A DNA stretch of 64,000 bases from JBGTSJ01 sp041940305 (GTDB lineage: Bacteria > Planctomycetota > Planctomycetia > Planctomycetales > Planctomycetaceae): contig JBGTSJ010000029.1 of the NCBI GenBank assembly GCA_041940305.1, positions 4,023-68,022 of the forward strand. Reading direction: 5' to 3'. The translations under genes and the position numbers were made by a program. Shown one piece after another: positions 19,089 through 28,817 of the stretch. Within the stretch, counting starts at the first letter, position 1; each line of letters begins with the position of its first letter. Below the pieces are notes generated by a model, which ran no database searches, was not told the DNA's origin, and saw only the letters and a program-made list of their open reading frames with translations.

Positions 19089-19417
19089 GAGATTCCTCGG
19101 ACGTCATGGATCGGACCATTGGTGGAATTGCCCTATTGACGCGAACCAATGGCGGCGCGTTCCCGGAATCTCGGAGGACAATGGCTGCGAGGAATTGGCC
19201 GAGCAATTTCGCCACAAGCGGCTGGACAGCTTTCCCGCCGCAGCAGCCGAGTCGAATCGACCAGTCATGTTCGCCCTGGCCGGCGGAGCCCAATTCACCC
19301 CGGCGTCTGCCGGCTGAGGGGGGGCCTCCCACGGGCCCCGAAGGGGTCAACGGACCGAGCCCCTCCAATACGGCCAATCGCCGGAGTGCGCTGGCGCCGG
19401 CTGCCTCGCAACCCCGG

Positions 19418-19825
19418 TCATGAGCCAATCAGGGTGTTCTTCCATTCGTCGTCAGGACCGAACCGCCGTTTTACGCCATCAATCCGCCAACCGTCGGCCT
19501 TTCTTAGCAGCACGAATCGGTAAGCGACCAGCGAGAGTTGCACCGTGTCCACGTGTGCTCGATTCGTCGATGGATACTCAACCGCGGCCAGGGTGGCTGC
19601 TCGAATGTCCTGATAAACCGGCGGCGAGCTGAACGACAGCTGGTCATCGACGTAGGACCGTCGCTTTCGAGTGCAGAACGCATCAATGATGTATGCCTTC
19701 TGCTCGCGCGCGCGAGCAATACTCTCCCGGTCGTCGTGAATATGATCAGTCTCCCACTGAGTGTAGGCGGCAGCGAACTCGAGGACGACCTGCTTCGGGT
19801 CGTCCCGCTGTGGTTCATTGGACAT
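19418..19825 (-). CDS. NTF2-like small protein
   Basis: This 135-residue soluble protein has the helix-then-sheet layout of the NTF2/SnoaL fold: LEFAAAYTQWETDHIH near the start, and QLSLVAYRFVLLRKADGW then RIDGVKRRFGPDD at the end. Related proteins are often immunity proteins or small binding domains, but no partner toxin is visible here, so that role is speculation. It lies among mobile-element fragments. Confidence 0.5.
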   Translation of the reverse strand: MSNEPQRDDPKQVVLEFAAAYTQWETDHIHDDRESIARAREQKAYIIDAFCTRKRRSYVDDQLSFSSPPVYQDIRAATLAAVEYPSTNRAHVDTVQLSLVAYRFVLLRKADGWRIDGVKRRFGPDDEWKNTLIGS

Positions 19826-19844
19826 GATCGATTCTCCGCACGAC

Positions 19845-19997
19845 CTAGCGCCCCCCTTTATCTTCCTCTGTTTCCGGTCCCATGGGCAGATACTTCACCA
19901 GCTGATAGTCGATCAAATCTCCCTTGCGCACGTGGGCGTCCGGTGACGCAGGAAAGAGAATCGACAGCCGCTGCGTCTCATGCTCGTCGGCACGCAT
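19845..19997 (-). CDS. Short open frame, possible phage-related fragment
   Basis: A 50-residue frame (MRADEHETQRLSILFPAS, later VRKGDLIDYQLVKYLPMG) ends just before the NTF2-like gene starts. The wording of the frame slightly resembles phage head-tail adaptor proteins. It continues upstream without a start as far as a junction near 20050, so it is probably the tail of a truncated gene. Confidence 0.3.
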   Translation of the reverse strand: MRADEHETQRLSILFPASPDAHVRKGDLIDYQLVKYLPMGPETEEDKGGR

Positions 19998-20071
19998 TTT
20001 CGAGTCCGATCCGATCTTTCCGTAGAACCGCTCAACATCCAGTCTGAGGATCAGCGCAGACGCAGTCGCCG

Positions 20072-20818
20072 ATGAACACCCGCGAGATGGTCGAGGCGAT
20101 GACCAAGAAGGGCCTCTGGTCGAGCCCGGCGGGCAAGACCCCGGAGGCCACGCTGTACGCCGCCCTGCTGCGGCACAAACGGGAAGCTCTGGAGGCGAAG
20201 CTGAAGCCAGCCGTCGAACCAGCGACGCCCGCGGCAACCGAGAAGGAACTCCGGGCCTGGGCGTTGCAGCAGTTCGCCCGACTGGACGATCTCGCGACGC
20301 GGACGACGGTCGATCTACAGGGCCGCCAACTGGTCGAGGCGTTCGTACAGCGCGTCGAGGTCGACCCGGACGCCAAAACGGGCGTGGTCTACCTCTACGC
20401 CGACCTCGAAGACGCGTGGTTATCCGGTTCCACACGCGGACCCATCGGGGATTTTATGGGGGCTTTCGAGATCGCGTTCTATGGCTGGAGGGAGGGCGCC
20501 GGCCACAAGTTCTTCGGACCGAACAACGCCACTGACCTGTGGCACGTGAAGAAGGTTAACCCGCAGAGCATGGTGCACCTCACCGAGAAGCCGGTCGAGC
20601 TGGCGGTCCGGGCAATGCAATACTCATCCCGCGCCGGCGAAAACGTTCTCGACCTGTTCGGCGGCAGCGGCTCGACGCTGATCGGTGCCCAGCAGACCGG
20701 CCGGCGGGCCTACTTGATGGAACTCGATCCGCTGTACTGCGACGTCATCGTACAACGGTACGAGTCGTTCAGTGGATATAAGGCGGAGCGCCTCGTCTCG
20801 GTTCAAACGGCCGCGTGA
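20072..20818 (+). pseudogene. Mosaic frame: HARE-HTH piece, recombinase tail, DNA methyltransferase tail
   Basis: A single 248-residue frame joins three unrelated pieces. Residues 1-35 (MVEAMTKKGLWSSPAGKTPE) match the winged-helix HARE-HTH type. Residues about 50-115 (VDLQGRQLVEAFVQRVEV, DAKTGVVYLYADLED) match the C-terminus of large serine recombinases. Residues about 130-245 match the C-terminal half of a phage-type N4/N6 DNA methyltransferase, with the SAM motif VLDLFGGSGSTLIGAQQTG. The catalytic (D/N/S)PP(Y/W) motif and the recombinase serine domain are missing, so none of the parts should be active alone. The pieces are joined without a stop codon. Confidence 0.7.
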
Positions 20819-20941
20819 TGCGTCGCTGTCCGGTTTGGGACGTCCCTCAAGGATTAATTGCCAGAATTGCGGTCGTCTGCGTGTCCGCATAAATTGTGGC
20901 GCACATTGCTCGTAAGGCGATCGTAAATCTCAGGGGCCATC

Positions 20942-23900
20942 ATGTCGGCCAGTATCATCTGCCCGCAGTGTCGAGCGAGCCTACGCATTACCAGTCTGCC
21001 GGCCTTGGGCAAGACGCTGAAGTGTCCCAAGTGTCAGTCGGCATTTCGGTATCAACCGGACGCGGCTGCAGCAGCAACCGCATCCGCGCCTCCGGCGGCC
21101 GGTGCTGCGAAGCCGGCGCCGGGCTCCGGAATGGGCGCCTGGCTGGCCTTCGCGGCCGTTACGTGCCTGGTGTTATTGATCGCGTGCGGAGCGGCTTGGT
21201 AATTCCTCATCCGACCAAAAGGCGGTGTGGCAGATCAATCGCAGGTGGCTGCGACGACACCGCGGCCAAACGATGCAGAACAATCTGGCGGTGCGCCGGA
21301 CGACGCGCAGGGTGCAGCAGTCGAACCGAATGCCGAGGAAGAAGGGCACGTACCTGTCCGCGGTCCTGCGGCACAGCCAGTCGATCTCGCCCGGCCGGCG
21401 CAGCTCAAGGTCATCGGCGAGCCTGTCGCAGACCTATCGTTCTCACCCGATGGACAGCAGATCTCCGTTATCAGCAATCGCGGAGAAGTCTGTTTGTGCG
21501 ACCTGACTACGAGGGAGTGTCGTATCCTCAATGAGCCGCAGCACTATGACTTTGCCAAGGATGACTCACCGTTTGTCGCCTTCACGGCCGACGGCAGATT
21601 CCTGGTCTCCGGAAATCAGTTTCGGGTCGAGGTGTGGAATGTGACGACCGGACGGCGGGAGCACTGGTTCGGCATCGTGCCGGAAGGGGTTACAGAGGGC
21701 ACTCGCCTGAATGGATTTGTCGCCAGCAATGATGGCTCGCGCGTGGTGACGCTGGAGTATCCCGGTAACGGGACATCTCGATACCACGTCTGGGATACCG
21801 CCACAGGGCAGGAGATCCTGGCGTTTGTCTGGGCGGATGGTGGCAGCCCGGTGCTGACCTTCTCCCCGGATGGAAAGCTCCTGGCGGTGAATGTAGGGGA
21901 CGCCGAACAGACCAGACTGATCGACGTGGCGAACGGGAAGGAGCTTCCGTCACTGAAGTTTGGCTACGACGTTCTGACCCTGTTGGCAGCCCCGTACCGC
22001 CTGCTGGGCAGGAAGAACCGCGAGTTTTACGAATGGGAAATCAATTCGGACGGCACATACCAGATCAAGGCACGGGGTGAGCTGCCCCGGGATGTCGAGG
22101 CTCCCTACGGACGGACAATCCCCACTGTGGACGGCAGCGGGGCTCTGTTCTCCGATGGACGGCTGTGGAACGTAGAGCAGCGCGCAGTGCAGACGCGACC
22201 ACTCCGAGGCGCTCGATCTTCTTTTGTCATCTCTCCAGATGGAAGTTCGCTGCTGGCCCTGAAGCAGGATGGCGATCATCCCGAACGACTCGATGTCATC
22301 GAGGCTGACCCGCTGACAGGGGAAGTCCGCAAAGAGCATCAGCTCGCATTGCAGGATGATCCCCTGCAACTCGGTCCGGACGCCTTCACTTTTGACGAAC
22401 CGCTGGCCGCTTCACCAGATGGCCGAGTGCTGGCGGTCGGGACATACGCAGGCGACGTCCTGTTGTAGCCATTGGCCGGCAACGCACTAGGGGCTTTGAC
22501 GCAGATCGCTGATATGTCCCTGACGGCGATGGAACCGGAAGCGGAACTGGGACCGGCCGCCCAACGCATTCGGCTCCGCTTTACACCCGATGGACGGTAC
22601 CTTGTTTTCGAGTCTGCGACCTGGACTTCGCTGTGGGATGTTGCGGCGAGGGAGTTCCGGTTCAATCTGCTGATTCCGGGCGTCAACTTATATCGCGAGC
22701 GAGTCCCCAACGATGTACAGCTCCGCGGGACGAGTGCGATGATTGCTGGCCGCGGCTCTAAGAATTGGCCAATTTCCACAACGCTGCTCCCCGGTGCTGC
22801 AAAGGTGTGGGTGACCGGGAGAGGGAGTTGGTTGCTGCCGGCCGACCGTGGCACATTTGTTGGACTAGACGCTTTTCGACGGTTCGAGTTCCCTCTGGAT
22901 GGAGACCCAGCCCGATCGCTGCCGGCCGACCCCGAGCACAAGAATACGGTTCGAGTGCAGTACACGATCGAAAGGGGAATCCCCACAGGGACGATCGACG
23001 TAGGGTTCCTGGAGATTCCCCCCGTCACTGATCCGTTCGAGCCGCACCGACTTGCAGTCTCTCCTGACGGCAAGACGATCCTCGGCACAGTTCGCACCAT
23101 TCAATATCAGCTCATTCGAGGCGGCGGTGGTGTCACTGGTGTTGATGGATCGGCAACGCCGCCATTCCATCTTGCACTGTTAGATTCGCAAACTTTGCAT
23201 GAGCAGGCCGTTCTCATCGAAGACTTCGACGGTCAACTCGGAGTTTTCTCACCAGATGGCAGCCTCGTCGCACAGCCGCTCAGCAGACAGATCCGTGTCT
23301 GGAATACGGCGACCTACGCAGAGTTGCCGAATGCAATCGAACCCGGAGAGGGCCTGGAATTTCTGCATGACAACCGGACGCTGGTCGTCACGCAGCGCGG
23401 CATGGGCGTGCTGTACGAACTCAGTAGCGGACAAAAGCTGCGCGAGATTGACCTCACGCGAGGCCATGCACAACAGATGACGACGGCGGCGGCGTTTTCA
23501 CCGACGCAACCGGTGTGCGCTACAGTCAGTTACGACGGAGATCTGATTCTGCGGGAGCTGGAGCGGGGTGATGTGCTCTCTCGACGGGGTGCGCACCAGC
23601 AGACCTGCGAAGATGTCGCGTTCTCTCCCGACGGCCAGATGCTGGCGACCGTCAGCGTCGGTGAGAAGAGCATCAAGTTGTGGCAGGTGCCAGGCAACTT
23701 ACGGCCGCCCGGTAACGAGGATGGCGCCGCGCAAGTCGTGCAATTCACGACAACGAGCCCGAACGCCTCGGTCGCCAGGATCGATCCAGTTGTGGAAGCG
23801 GTTGATCCGGAGATGCCGATCCGCGGGAATAATGCTCAGACGCCATCCGATCCAGTCGATCCCGCTGTCACCGACACAGCGATGCCGATCGACACCAATT

Positions 23901-24744
23901 CGATCGGCATCCAGCTCGCGCTGCTTCCCGCTGGGGAATTTCAGATGGGCGCGCTCGATCATGACACCCAGGCCGATCCGAATGAACGGCCACGGCATCG
24001 CGTGCGGTTCACCCAGCCGTTCGCGATCGGAATCTACGAAGTGACTGTCGGCCAGTTTCGGGAGTTCACGACCGCCACTGGCTACCAGACCGACGCGGAG
24101 CGGGATGGTAAGGGCGGACCTGGTTACGATGCGAGCAGCCAGCAGTTCATTGACGCGTGGCAGCCGGAGTTCAACTGGCAGAACGTGGGGTTCCTGCAAT
24201 CCAGCGATCAACCGGTCATTAACGTGTCTGGCAGGACGCGCAAGCGTTCTGCACCTGGCTCAGCGACATGGAAGGAGCCGAGTACCGCCTGCCGACAGAG
24301 GCGGAATGGGAGTACGCCTGCCGCGCGGGAACGAACACAATCTTCTGGACTGGAGATGCTCCGTCGACGCTGGAGGGAGCCGAGAACATCGCAGATCAGT
24401 CGCTGAGACGATCAATGCCGGGACTCGATTGGCTGATGCCCTGGGACGACGCGTTCGCGTTCACGGCACCGGTGGGCACCTTTCGGCCGAACCCCTGGGG
24501 GCTGTATGACATGCTGGGAAATGCGGGCGAATGGGCCGAAGAACCCTTCGACGCGAATTACTATGCGGTCAGCCCCAAGCAAGATCCCCCCGGTCCGGCA
24601 ACCGGCAAGTTCCGTGTCTGGCGCGCCGGGAGTTGGATCAATGCGCCCGAACACGTCCGCTGCAGCTTGCGCTTTGGTGCGTCGTTGCCCGGTGATCGCA
24701 GCGCGTTCGCTGGCTTTCGAGTCGTGCGCGTCATCGATCGTTGA
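20942..24744 (+). pseudogene. Broken zinc-ribbon/WD40/FGE membrane protein
   Basis: One frame can be followed for about 1267 codons. It reads an N-terminal zinc ribbon (CPQCRASL ... CPKCQSAF), a membrane helix, a Gln/Pro-rich linker, a long WD40-type propeller (blades with SPDGQQISVISNRG, FSPDGKLLAVNVG, FSPDGQMLATVS) and a C-terminal FGE-like domain (YRLPTEAEWEYACRAGTN, NPWGLYDMLGNAGEW). It is interrupted by an in-frame TAA at 21200, an in-frame TAG at 22466 (where a Trp codon TGG would fit DVLLW) and a missing T near 24228 that shifts the FGE domain to another frame. Separate translated pieces would be 20942-21202, 21227-22468, 22472-24406 and 24268-24744. Confidence 0.75.
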
Positions 24745-25029
24745 ACGAGAACGCCCTGCGTTCTTTCGGGTGGTCTTGGTCTTCGTTGCCATCGTGTTGT
24801 CCCTTTCGATCGGGGGTGCAGTGGAGAGAACCTCGACCTGCACGGCCGGGGTCCGAGAAGTCTCGACATTGCGGACGGCCCGGAACGACGGGGCCTGTCC
24901 GCCCGCGCCGGTGAACTCGACGTCCTCAATTGAGCGGTCGAGTCGCACCCGCGTGCGACATTCGTTAACGGCCAATAGCGTCCCCGTCAGGGGTATGAGC
25001 AGTTCACCGGCCAGAAGGCGGAGCGTTAG
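24742..25029. pseudogene. Fragments of mobile-element genes
   Basis: On the minus strand from 24792 a frame begins MATKTKTTRKNAGRSRST, a start like those of HARE-HTH proteins found on planctomycete elements, but it runs into the FGE pseudogene. On the plus strand 24985-25029 reads RQGYEQFTGQKAER then stop, the extreme C-terminus of a DNA methyltransferase like the one at 20072-20818 (RYESFSGYKAER). The FGE pseudogene is thus bracketed by pieces of the same two gene types. Confidence 0.5.
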
Positions 25030-25076
25030 GTTTCACGAAGTGCTGCGTAAGGCGAGTCTTGATTGGCCGCCTGCGT

Positions 25077-26096
25077 TCACTCGAGTGCAGCAAACTTCTG
25101 AATTCGGTCATTCATCGTATCGCACACATACAGACAGCCTTGGCTGTCGAGGGCGAGCCCGTGCGGGACGTCGAACTCACCCGGACCGGTTCCGGGTGCC
25201 CCCACTCCACACAGGAAGGTTCCATCGTTGCTGAACAGCTGGACGCGGTTGTTGGTCGCGCCCACCCACACCCGGTCATGGGCGTCGACACAAATTGAAA
25301 TCGGCCCTCCGATGATGGGGGTGCCCTCATCGTTTGTGGGAGGAGGACCGAATCCGCCCGGCTCGGCACTCTCGCTGCCCCAGTAAGCCAGCAACTCGCC
25401 GTCTGACGTAAACTTCTGAACTCGATCCAGCGCGGCGTCCGTAGTGTACACGTTGCCTGCGCGGTCGAATGCCACGAACTGCGGTCCGGCGAACCGACCT
25501 CCGGCTGCCTGTCCGCCTCCAAACTGTCCCGGTTCTGAACCCAGCTCACCGAACTTCCCGACGAACTTTCCCTCTCGGGTAAACTTCTGGACGCGACTGT
25601 TCCCTTGATCCGGGACGTAGACGAGTCCGTCTGGCCCGATAGCCAGCGATCCCGGCAACCGAAACTCACCATCGCCCGTCCCCTGCTGACCCCACTCACG
25701 GAGCAGCTCTCCCGCCGGGGAATAGGCTGCCACTTTGTGACTGTTCCAGTGCGCGACGAAGATCGTGCCCTCCTCGTCAAGGGCCACCCCACCGGGGTGA
25801 GGCTGGACCTTGATCTGGCTCAAGAATCGTCCGTCCGGTGTGAACCGCTGCACACGCTCGTTGCGGAACTCACTGACGTAGATGTGGTCATCCTGACCGA
25901 TGGCGATCCCCACGGGGGAATCAAACTCGCCCTCCGCCGAACCGTACCCTCCCCATTCCAGCAGGAATACGGGCGCGGATATCGGGTCAGTATCCGCAGA
26001 GCCTCTGCGGGACGATAGCAGGCAGAAACCGGCACCGCCGATTGACGCTAAAAACTGCCGCCGGGGAATCACCTGCAGAACATCGATGCCGACCAT
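25077..26096 (-). CDS. Tat-exported NHL-repeat beta-propeller protein
   Basis: The 339-residue protein starts with a twin-arginine signal (PRRQFLASIGGAGFCLLSS), so it is probably exported folded. Six or so NHL blades follow (FDSPVGIAIGQDDHIYVSE, FRLPGSLAIGPDGLVYVPD, PGEFDVPHGLALDSQGCLY). NHL propellers bind proteins, nucleic acids or ligands, and some are lyases; no catalytic residues can be picked out here. It is divergent from the KaiC-like gene, with about 200 bp between the start codons. Confidence 0.8.
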   Translation of the reverse strand: MVGIDVLQVIPRRQFLASIGGAGFCLLSSRRGSADTDPISAPVFLLEWGGYGSAEGEFDSPVGIAIGQDDHIYVSEFRNERVQRFTPDGRFLSQIKVQPHPGGVALDEEGTIFVAHWNSHKVAAYSPAGELLREWGQQGTGDGEFRLPGSLAIGPDGLVYVPDQGNSRVQKFTREGKFVGKFGELGSEPGQFGGGQAAGGRFAGPQFVAFDRAGNVYTTDAALDRVQKFTSDGELLAYWGSESAEPGGFGPPPTNDEGTPIIGGPISICVDAHDRVWVGATNNRVQLFSNDGTFLCGVGAPGTGPGEFDVPHGLALDSQGCLYVCDTMNDRIQKFAALE

Positions 26097-26293
26097 CGCT
26101 CACCTCAGCAGAATGAACTGGATTTTACGGCCTCGGTTCCCCATCGCCTAAGCGACGTCTGTTCTCGGCAGTTGCAAGGTCTACCTCTGTCACTCCTGAG
26201 ACGGGCTCATATGAGCCGACAGACCCGCAAACTGACCTTCTTTGTACACCAAGTGGCCGGGCGCGAGCCCCCCGAGATCAGCTGGATTTGAGA

Positions 26294-27535
26294 ATGGCCG
26301 ACGGCAAAGAGTTTGTCTCGACAGGTGTGCCTGGGCTGGACCACGTCCTCATGGGGGGATTCGTGCGTGAGGGATTCTACCTTCTGCAGGGTGATCCCGG
26401 CTCTGGTAAAACCACGCTCGCGCTCCAGTACCTGCTCGCCTGCCAGTCGATTGGCGAGCGCTGCTTGTTCATCTCACTCACGGAGACGCGCCGAGACCTG
26501 GAGAGCGTCTGTCGATCTCACGGTTGGTCGCTGGAGAATCTGCAGATCTGCGATCTGACAACGTCGGCCGCGAATCTGGCGGGCGAGCCGGAATCGTCGG
26601 TCTTTCATCCCTCGGAGACGCAGCTTGGTGAGACCACGCAGGCAGTCCTGGCGGCAGTGCAGCAAGCCAAGCCCCAGCATGTGGTCTTCGACGGACTTTC
26701 GGAGGTGCGGCTCCTTTCGGGCAATCCCCTCATCTACCGACGTCAGCTGCTGGCTCTGAAGGAGTTCTTCGTCAAGCAGCAGGCCACCGTGCTGCTGCTT
26801 GATGACCGCTCGTCGCCATTCGGTCACATTCAACCGGAGAGCCTCGTCGGCGGGAACATCGCGATGGAACGGATTCTGCCTCAGTATGGACGCGCCCGGA
26901 GGCGGCTGTACGCCACCAAAGTGCGGGGGGCGGACTTTCGCGAGGGGTACCATGATTACGAGATCACTCGCGGCGGCGTTGTTGTCCACCCGCGACTGGT
27001 GGCGGCAGAGCACCACGACGCGTTTGAGCGGGAGGAACTCCCCAGCGGCGTGGGCAACCTGGATGCCATGCTCGCGGGTGGGCTTTCGACCGGATCTACC
27101 ACGCTCCTGCTCGGTCCGGCCGGGGTCGGAATATCGACTGTTGCCATGCAGTATGCGGTGGCTGCGATGAAGTCAGGCATGAAGGCCGCCGCCTACATGT
27201 TCGACGAGGTACTGGAGACGCTGATTGATCGGACGGAGAAGCTCTGTCTGGCCAAAAAGGGAGGAGTCCGCGAGTTTATCCGTAACGGTCTGCTGCATGC
27301 TCAGCAGGTCGACCCGGCCGAGATGTCGCCGGGTGCGTTTGCCCACGAGGTTCGACGGGCTGTTGACGAGGGTGCCAAGATCATTGTCATCGACAGCTTG
27401 AACGGCTACATGAACGCGATGCCGGAGGAGCGGTTTCTCACGACGCATCTCCATGAGCTGTTCTCCTACCTGAATCAGAAGGGTGTGTACACGATCATGG
27501 TCGTTGCCCAGCACGGAATGGTTGTGGGCGGCTGA
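26294..27535 (+). pseudogene. KaiC-like double ATPase ended by a nonsense codon
   Basis: Two RecA/KaiC domains are present. The first (about 1-235) has Walker A GDPGSGKTTLALQYL and CLFISLTETRRDLE. The second (about 236-413) has GPAGVGISTVAMQYA, where the Walker A lysine is replaced by isoleucine, and IIVIDSLNGYMNAMPEERF. The frame ends at TGA 27533-27535, yet it continues in phase as RGGDVDVSYLADTVLLFRYF to about 27603, the normal KaiC ending, so the stop probably arose from GGA. After that the sequence is unrelated. Similar proteins relay signals with sensor kinases. A truncated but partly active protein is still possible. The ATG at 26294 is preferred to a TTG at 26288. Confidence 0.75.
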
Positions 27536-27605
27536 CGTGGCGGCGACGTGGATGTCAGCTATCTGGCGGATACCGTTCTGCTGTTTCGTTACTTCGAGAA
27601 CAACG

Positions 27606-27913
27606 TGGCAGCTTCCGGCCATCTGAGATCGCGGTATGCGGCCCATTCGAGGGATCGAGTGTCGGCGCGGGCGACCAGTGTGAACGAGACGTCTCCGGTG
27701 CGAATGCAGACGCCATAGAACGGCACGCCGGTCCTTGTCTAAAGTAAGGAAGCCCTCACCATCCAGCGCGTAGGTGCCGACATAAGCTACTACGTATGCC
27801 ACGAACGCCAGAATCGCGGAGAGAGTGAGATTCAGCAGCAGCTCCATCCGCGAGCGGCGCTCACGACCATTCGGCAACGCGGCGTCGGATTCGTTCGGCA
27901 TGCTCGGCTGCAT
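27606..27913 (-). pseudogene. Remnant of a small membrane protein
   Basis: The minus-strand frame begins MQPSMPNESDAALPNGRE and has one membrane helix (LLLNLTLSAILAFVAYVVAY), then GEGFLTLDKDR. After that the likely continuation (FYGVCIRTGDVSFTLVARAD, then LEWAAYRDLRWPE) lies in another frame, which points to a frameshift near 27735. It overlaps the truncated end of the KaiC-like gene. A second short minus-strand frame (27861-28073) leads into it and may be its upstream operon partner. Confidence 0.4.
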
Positions 27914-28069
27914 CCTGAAGCGCCTCCCTCACTGACGTCCGCCACGGTGCCGCTCTCGGCATCCCGTCGATATCGGGCAGGAGCGGCCGCACTGGCTGGT
28001 CATGGTCCCGGCGTCCGCTTCTCAAACTGCTCAAGCCGCTCCAATCGCTCGCGACGTCTCTCGTCGCTG

Positions 28070-28342
28070 TCACTCCTGAATCAACTCCTGATCGAAGGGC
28101 GAATCGGCCAGCAGGTGTGGGATCTGGAGACCGCCGACGAGTTCACGCTGCTGGAAACGTGGCGCGACATGGCGCTGGTCCGCGATGAACAGGGAGAGTG
28201 CACGATCGCCGTGTCGTGCCTCCAGGCCGAGCCGAACCCCAGTGAGTCGTTCTTCGACGGCATCCCCGGTGTCCGCCGGCATTCCGATCCGGTTTCCGCG
28301 GCGTCTGGTCACACCCTTCGACGCGCGGATGCCGGATTATGA
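28070..28342 (+). CDS. Possible hypothetical protein fragment
   Basis: A frame with natural-looking composition (LLIEGRIGQQVWDLETADEF, TLLETWRDMALVRDEQGE) spans about 90 codons, but it has no clear start and its upstream part is basic and unlike a protein. It may be what is left of a gene cut by rearrangement. No family is recognised. Confidence 0.25.
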   Translation, partial: SLLNQLLIEGRIGQQVWDLETADEFTLLETWRDMALVRDEQGECTIAVSCLQAEPNPSESFFDGIPGVRRHSDPVSAASGHTLRRADAGL

Positions 28343-28389
28343 GTAGGTATCGCATTATCGATCGAATGCCGACTGGCGGCATTCAATTA

Positions 28390-28500
28390 CCAGCCCCCGC
28401 GCAGGATCGCATAGATCGTCGGCCGGGTCAGACCGGGTCGCGCGCGCCATTGCCGCCTTCGACTCCCCGTCCGCTGCCATCCGCTTGATTGTCCGCTCTT
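28390..28500 (-). pseudogene. C-terminal remnant of a serine recombinase
   Basis: On the minus strand, RTIKRMAADGESKAAMARAT followed in a shifted frame by LTRPTIYAILRGGW and a stop is the helix-turn-helix tail of resolvase-type recombinases. A single frameshift near 28430 breaks it and the catalytic domain is absent. From about 28500 to 28817 I see no other gene. Confidence 0.55.
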
Positions 28501-28817
28501 GCTTCGCTGTTACCCAACACGGCCAAAGTCACAGAGTCTCTGACCGGTCCGAAGTCGCCCGGGTTAACGCGGGGTTGGGTTCGATAGAGCTGTCCGGAAT
28601 GTGGCGTCGGGAGCGCTTTGCGGCCCGGAGCGGTTTCCGAACGCGAGATGCGCCACATCGTCACCAGCTTGTGGAATCCCGTGACAGGCTTGCGCGGCCT
28701 CGACCCGCGCCGAGCGGGGTGCACTGGAGGGAACTATCAGATTCCCCGATTGATTGCCTGTGCGGCTGCCAGTAGCATCAGCGCGTTCGATCCATCGGCT
28801 GGTTGAGGGAGGGGCTG

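Noticed and set aside
24220..24270. Programmed frameshift in the FGE-like domain
   Set aside because: No slippery heptamer or downstream stem is evident, and one missing T restores the canonical motif, so a plain deletion is more likely.
27533..27535. TGA as selenocysteine in the KaiC-like gene
   Set aside because: The position aligns with a Gly-rich loop rather than a redox Cys, and no SECIS-like hairpin or sel gene is seen; a GGA to TGA mutation is simpler.
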